NCBI GenBank assembly: GCA_903905285.1
Contig: CAIVFQ010000115.1
Coordinates: 1 to 9,898, forward strand
Length of the DNA: 9,898 nucleotides
Origin: an uncultured Alphaproteobacteria bacterium
GTDB taxonomy: Bacteria; Pseudomonadota; Alphaproteobacteria; Paracaedibacterales; CAIULA01
Direction of reading: 5' to 3'
The translations under genes and the position numbers were made by a program. Shown here piece by piece: positions 6,669 through 9,898 of this stretch. Numbering within the stretch: position 1 is the stretch's first letter; every line of letters begins with the position of its first letter. The notes beneath the pieces are model-generated. The model did not search any database and had not been told where the DNA came from. It was given only the letters and a program-made list of their open reading frames with translations.

Positions 6669-7665
6669 CATTGACTCACCCTCTGATCTTACTGATGGGG
6701 TAGACTTGCTATCAATTCGATCAGCAAGCCCAGCAGAAAGCCCCGACCTGAATTCACAACCCCCCACTAAAAGAACGTTTACTGGGAGACAAGATCAGCA
6801 GAAGAAAACAGAAGTCCCAAAGGCACCAACACCCCAACCATCGTATATAAGGAGCATGGTTAATGGCACTGCAAGTTTTGCATGGTATCTTTTAAGATTA
6901 GGTCCTGTAATCGACGGAGGTTATTGTGTTTTTAGCACACTTCGATACTGTCTTGGCTTAGAACCTGCCGCTAAACCCATTGTGCCTAAACAACCAATAC
7001 CACCGACGGGACTTCCATCTGCTCAAGGTGATGACGCAGCCAGCTTAAAAGACCTTGTGAACAGTCGACTTAACAAAGACCTTATAATGTGCAGCAAAAG
7101 TTATGTTTTCTCTGGAGAAATGGGGGTTCTTCATAATACCTTTAGCCAACGATTTATTCAGTCTGGATGTCCTGTATCCAGTTTGTTTTCATCAAGAAAT
7201 AGCGAGATTATGCCTTTAACACTTTATGAAATGCTTGAAATTTTTCTAGATACAACTTTTGGGTTACAACCAGGCGCAGAAGGCATTCCCACGCCTGAAC
7301 AGCGCACGGGAAGCTTAGGCGCATTATTAAAATCTAAACTTGATTTCACGATTGGAACTGCCAGAGATGGCCAGGGAAAACCCTACGGCCAAAGCAAAAC
7401 CACAAACCACTTCTCTGATTGGGGAAAATCAACAGGACGCTTTGACTGCGGAAAACGCATTGATAGAACACCCCCATTACAAAGACCCAGAAGCCTTAGT
7501 CTGGAAGAAAGAACGGACACAGCGGCAGGAAGAAGATCAGCGCCCTTCAGGATCGCTGCTGGCGGAGATGTTGTTGGGTTTTTTAATGCCCGTGAGGCTG
7601 TAACCGATTATGAACGCCTGAGAGCAATGTTCAGCATATTCACAACAACAACACCACGGGCATAG
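6595..7665 (+). CDS. Secreted protein of unknown function, probably frameshifted near its C-terminus
   Basis: As read, it is 356 residues. The ATG at 6595 is chosen because it aligns with the 4796 start; an upstream in-frame TTG (6589) is unlikely. Residues 1-24 are a signal peptide ending SPLLSM. Residues 25-85 are Ser/Pro/Gln-rich and look disordered. Residues 86-125 contain hydrophobic and aromatic stretches (FAWYLLRLG, YCVFSTLRYCLG). Residues 148-225 look like a helical domain. After about residue 255 the frame changes character: it becomes rich in Arg coded by AGA/AGG, Gly and Thr. The +1 frame is open from 7331 to 7603 with codons more like the rest of the window. A single-base indel between about 7331 and 7390 would give a protein of about 336 residues ending at 7603. 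I recognise no family. Its leader shares origin with the 4796 gene. Confidence 0.65.
   Translation: MKILQTVTLISLLTVGVTSPLLSMDIDSPSDLTDGVDLLSIRSASPAESPDLNSQPPTKRTFTGRQDQQKKTEVPKAPTPQPSYIRSMVNGTASFAWYLLRLGPVIDGGYCVFSTLRYCLGLEPAAKPIVPKQPIPPTGLPSAQGDDAASLKDLVNSRLNKDLIMCSKSYVFSGEMGVLHNTFSQRFIQSGCPVSSLFSSRNSEIMPLTLYEMLEIFLDTTFGLQPGAEGIPTPEQRTGSLGALLKSKLDFTIGTARDGQGKPYGQSKTTNHFSDWGKSTGRFDCGKRIDRTPPLQRPRSLSLEERTDTAAGRRSAPFRIAAGGDVVGFFNAREAVTDYERLRAMFSIFTTTTPRA
7331..7603 (+). other. Alternative +1 reading frame, likely the true C-terminus of the preceding gene
   Basis: This frame is open for 91 codons with no in-frame stop until TAA at 7601-7603. It encodes a hydrophilic helical sequence (for example HPHYKDPEALVWKKERTQRQ) ending in a hydrophobic tail (LLAEMLLGFLMPVRL). 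It has no plausible independent ribosome site; the first start-like codon is TTG at 7340. Arginine use here is mainly CGN, unlike the AGA-rich overlapping frame. It is best explained as the 3' part of the 6595 gene after a frameshift. A T-TTT-TTA heptamer at 7579-7585 lies in this frame and would allow a -1 slip back to the first frame. Confidence 0.45.
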
Positions 7666-7711
7666 TAAGCATAGAAATTCCGGGGTTGTGTCATTGTGAG
7701 AAGAGCCAAGA

Positions 7712-8344
7712 TTATACAGCTCTTAAAACAGCGACCACCCCGGTAATGATATTTTGAACAGCAAGGGCTGCTAAAATGATACCAAAAACCCGTGTTAAGA
7801 CGTTCGTGCCAGTTAAGCCTAAAATTTTCATAATTCCATCGCCCAATCGCAATGAAATATAAGTGATCATCAAAACAATAACCGTCAGAAGAACGACGCC
7901 CATGCTGGTGGCAAAACTGTGGGTTTGGGCTTGACGCATAAGCACCACAATTGACGTTAAGGCCCCTGGCCCTGCTAATAAAGGGATGGCCAAAGGAAAG
8001 ACCGATATATCTTCACGCTTGTTCAACTCTTGCTCTTCATTACCTGTCGATGCCCTCAATCCGACGGTCTTCCCCATCACCATTTCAATCGAAGCCAACA
8101 GCAATAAAAACCCACCGGCGATTCTAAAAGCTGGCTCAGAGATGTTTAAAACATTCAACAACCGATCACCCGCAAAAGCAAAGGCCAGCAATAACACCAG
8201 CCCAATCAAACAGGATTTTCGGGCTATGTGGCGTCTTGTGGCTTGGCTATCTTGATGGGTAAGGCCAATATAAACTGGCACAACTGCAAAAGGGTCAATA
8301 ACCACCAACAAGGTGACAAAGGTCTGCCATAAAAAATCATCCAT
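7712..8344 (-). CDS. MarC-family (UPF0056) integral membrane protein
   Basis: This 210-residue, roughly six-helix inner-membrane protein has the usual MarC size (E. coli MarC 221). Hallmarks are DPFAVVPVY in the first helix (17-25), AFRIAGGFLLLLASIEMV (72-89), VFPLAIPLLAGPGALT (115-130) and the C-terminal RVFGIILAALAVQNIITG (185-202). A charged cytoplasmic or periplasmic loop spans about 97-112. The biochemical function of this family is unknown. The name comes from the E. coli mar locus, but MarC is not shown to confer drug resistance. It is convergent with the 6595 gene (46-nt gap) and divergent from HMG-CoA synthase. The start fits the family but no Shine-Dalgarno is visible. A small dyad around the stop codon lacks a T-tract, so no terminator is called. 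Confidence 0.93.
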   Translation of the reverse strand: MDDFLWQTFVTLLVVIDPFAVVPVYIGLTHQDSQATRRHIARKSCLIGLVLLLAFAFAGDRLLNVLNISEPAFRIAGGFLLLLASIEMVMGKTVGLRASTGNEEQELNKREDISVFPLAIPLLAGPGALTSIVVLMRQAQTHSFATSMGVVLLTVIVLMITYISLRLGDGIMKILGLTGTNVLTRVFGIILAALAVQNIITGVVAVLRAV

Positions 8345-8380
8345 ACAAGGTCACATACTTACAAATCTCACTTGCCCTCG

Positions 8381-8409
8381 ATTGTAATTTGCCTAAGATT
8401 AAACTACAA
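8381..8409 (-). promoter_or_regulatory. Candidate promoter for the MarC-family gene
   Basis: On the minus strand TTGTAG (8409-8404) and TACAAT (8386-8381) are separated by exactly 17 nt, each matching the sigma70 consensus at four or five of six bases. The start codon is 37 nt beyond the -10. The site lies in the 186-nt divergent gap with HMG-CoA synthase. Confidence 0.4.
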
Positions 8410-8470
8410 GACAGTTTCCTGAGTTTAGCAGTAGCTCTTTAGCATGAAACCCCCTATAAACGATCTTAGA

Positions 8471-8499
8471 TTTACATTCATTCCAAAGAAAATTATTAA
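8471..8499 (+). promoter_or_regulatory. Candidate promoter for HMG-CoA synthase
   Basis: TTTACA (8471-8476) and TATTAA (8494-8499) are spaced 17 nt apart, giving a leader of about 25 nt to the ATG at 8531. A competing pair further upstream is TTGCCC (8372-8377) and TAAGAT (8394-8399), 16 nt apart. The nearer pair supports the shorter protein start. Confidence 0.3.
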
Positions 8500-8530
8500 T
8501 TGTCGCTGCTCTTTTTTGTTCGATGAAGTT

Positions 8531-9646
8531 ATGGCTATAGGAATTGAATCAATTGGCATTAAATTGCCTTCTTACGCCATAGAAGCAAAGAAAATTGCAA
8601 AACTTTATGGCGTGCCAGAGGAAAAGGCTACCATAGGTTTAGGTTGCCATATGATGGGCCTATGCTTGGATCAAGAAACTGTAGTTGACCTTGCGGTAGA
8701 GGCGGCTAAACGTGCGATTGAAGCCTGGGATGGTTATCTTGATAACATAGGCATGATTGCCGTTGGCACAGAATCATCGCTTGATGAAGCGCGTCCATTA
8801 AGCGCCTGGGTTGCTGAAGAATTAGGCATCAAAGGCTCTATTCGTTCCTATGAAGTAAAACATGCTTGTTATGGTGGCACGTTGGCATTACGCCAGGCAG
8901 CAGAATGGAAAACGGCCACTAATTCATCTAAATGTGCGCTGGTTATTGCGGCGGATGTTTGTTTATACACACCAGGTCACCCAGCTGAAATAACGCAAGG
9001 TGCTGGCGCTGTAGCGATGATTGTAGGGCAAGATAAGATTTGCTCTATCGATCTTAGCTCATACCCTTACAGCGAACCTTGCTTTGATTTTTGGCGCCCC
9101 ACTGGCCAAGAGTTTCCAAACGTAGACAGCGTTAAAAGCCTTACTTCTTATTTAGCTGCAGCCAAAAATTGTTTTGAATTATTTTTTTCAGATCAAACCC
9201 AATTATCTTTTGAAAGTTTCAAATCTCTTTGTTTTCATGTTCCATTCCCAAAAATGGTTATAAGGGCATTTAAACATCTTGCATCGCATTTTGATCTTTC
9301 AGAATTTCAGAGAAATAAGATTTTACGTGACAAGATATTGCCTTTCTTGAATTGGAATAGTGAAGTCGGCAATGCTTACTCTGCAAGCCTTTGGATAAGT
9401 GTGGCACAAGCATTGCATCACGCAAAAGCTGGCGAAAAAATCGCCTGTTTTTCCTATGGATCAGGCTTTGGTTCTGAACTTTTTACCTTAGAGCGCACCC
9501 ACGGCTCTAGCACTTGGGCACACGACATACAAAAAGATATAGAAGCTCGCAAACTAATTTCAATAGAAGAATATAATCGATGGCGAAAAGTGGACCTCGG
9601 CATAAAACCTATTAGGGATGTTATTTTCCAAGAAAAGCAGAGGTAG
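8531..9646 (+). CDS. mvaS: Hydroxymethylglutaryl-CoA synthase
   Basis: The enzyme condenses acetyl-CoA with acetoacetyl-CoA to HMG-CoA, the committed step into the mevalonate route to isoprenoids, in the cytoplasm. From the ATG at 8531 it has 371 residues, slightly below the usual bacterial 380-390. The full active-site set is visible: E81 in AVGTESSLDEA, nucleophile C113 in HACYGGT, H236 in FHVPFPKM, and N281 in VGNAYSASL. The C-terminal glycine-rich SYGSGFGSE (308-316) is also typical. The spacing closely matches S. aureus MvaS (E79, C111, H233). An upstream ATG at 8444 would add 29 residues, but families of this type begin MAIGI, and a promoter candidate lies between the two. The ribosome site is weak (GATGAAG). 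The alternative is a polyketide beta-branching HMG synthase; no PKS or mevalonate partner gene is visible here. Confidence 0.88.
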   Translation: MAIGIESIGIKLPSYAIEAKKIAKLYGVPEEKATIGLGCHMMGLCLDQETVVDLAVEAAKRAIEAWDGYLDNIGMIAVGTESSLDEARPLSAWVAEELGIKGSIRSYEVKHACYGGTLALRQAAEWKTATNSSKCALVIAADVCLYTPGHPAEITQGAGAVAMIVGQDKICSIDLSSYPYSEPCFDFWRPTGQEFPNVDSVKSLTSYLAAAKNCFELFFSDQTQLSFESFKSLCFHVPFPKMVIRAFKHLASHFDLSEFQRNKILRDKILPFLNWNSEVGNAYSASLWISVAQALHHAKAGEKIACFSYGSGFGSELFTLERTHGSSTWAHDIQKDIEARKLISIEEYNRWRKVDLGIKPIRDVIFQEKQR

Positions 9647-9818
9647 CATGATAAAAGGGGGTAACGACCTCCAGAATAGGAAATGCATTTTGAATTACAG
9701 CAAGATCTCTTTCTAAAAATAGCAACTTTAAATTAGCCCCTGCATCCTGGGTTAAATAAACGTAACTACCCAGGTTGGGAAAGAAAAAAGTGTTTAAAGT
9801 TTTGTTCAAATCATTCAT
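9621..9818 (-). CDS. Doubtful small hypothetical protein
   Basis: This is a 65-codon ORF, convergent with HMG-CoA synthase and overlapping its last 26 nt. Codon choice is natural for the window and the composition is protein-like, with no signal peptide or transmembrane segment. There is no Shine-Dalgarno before the ATG, and no recognised family. A 7-bp dyad (CCTGGGT 9746-9752, ACCCAGG 9768-9774) lies inside it. It may be a gene fragment or a chance ORF. Confidence 0.3.
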   Translation of the reverse strand: MNDLNKTLNTFFFPNLGSYVYLTQDAGANLKLLFLERDLAVIQNAFPILEVVTPFYHATSAFLGK

Positions 9819-9827
9819 AAGTTTTGT

Positions 9828-9898
9828 ATGGATAAAAAAGATAAAGAGATAGAAGCCCTCAAAGAAGAGATAGTCGTACTCAAGGCAGTTATTGTGGC
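9828..9898 (+). CDS. N-terminus of a coiled-coil protein, cut by the window edge (possibly IS66-type transposase)
   Basis: An ATG at 9828 opens a frame that stays open to the end (23 complete codons, MDKKDKEIEALKEE then IVVLKAVIV). It shows a heptad pattern of I/L residues, so a coiled coil starts at once. IS66-family transposases commonly begin with such a Lys/Glu/Leu helix before their 'NSSKPPS' segment, but that segment would lie outside the window. The assignment is a guess. No clear ribosome site is seen. Confidence 0.4.
   Translation, partial: MDKKDKEIEALKEEIVVLKAVIV

Noticed and set aside
7701..7724. Hairpin AAGAGC/GCTCTT between the 6595 gene and the MarC gene as a bidirectional terminator
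   Set aside because: Only 6 bp, with a 12-nt loop, and no T-tract on either strand.
8444..8530. 29-residue N-terminal extension of HMG-CoA synthase
   Set aside because: Not seen in the family, with no clear ribosome site at 8444. A promoter candidate falls inside it.
1..9898. CRISPR arrays, tRNA or rRNA genes
   Set aside because: No regularly spaced direct repeats, tRNA cloverleaf arms or rRNA-like stretches were seen on reading both strands.

Overview
The window reads as a gene-dense, moderately AT-rich bacterial chromosome with short intergenic gaps. Protein families and style (Bcr/CflA transporter, MarC protein, Sec-type secreted proteins ending 'LLSM', a group II intron, an MNT/HEPN module) fit a proteobacterium. 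A host-associated alphaproteobacterium of the Holosporales/Rickettsiales type is my guess. That assignment is inference, since there is no rRNA or other phylogenetic marker here.

Layout, left to right. Positions 1-134 look like the 5' end of a group II intron on the minus strand that continues out of the window. It lies just beyond the terminator (166-196) of a minus-strand gene for a secreted, alpha-helical, Cys-containing protein of unknown function (213-854). That gene contains a perfect 33-bp in-frame palindrome. After a 226-nt gap comes a minus-strand cluster transcribed as uvrA (4661-1782), an MNT nucleotidyltransferase (1768-1472) and an HI0074-family HEPN protein (1485-1081). The spacings (13-nt gap, 14-nt overlap) suggest that a nucleotidyltransferase/HEPN toxin-antitoxin pair is co-transcribed behind the excision-repair gene.

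From 4662 rightwards most genes are on the plus strand: a small secreted protein (4796-5095) with a strong terminator, a Bcr/CflA-type drug efflux pump (5301-6509), and a larger secreted protein (6595-7665). The two secreted-protein genes share a diverged 148-bp block (4722-4869 and 6521-6668) covering upstream region, start codon and signal peptide, but have unrelated mature parts. The second appears to carry a frameshift, or a long dual-frame stretch, in its last third.

A minus-strand MarC-family membrane protein (8344-7712) is followed, divergently, by an HMG-CoA synthase (8531-9646) with the Glu/Cys/His/Asn active-site set. This is the entry enzyme of the mevalonate pathway, or of a related beta-branching step. 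The right edge holds a doubtful small minus-strand ORF and the first codons of a coiled-coil protein that could be an IS66-like transposase.

The most unusual items are the reused promoter-plus-signal-peptide cassette, the toxin-antitoxin pair in the uvrA operon, the in-frame palindrome, and the HMG-CoA synthase. I did not find a clear, wholly new multi-gene system.
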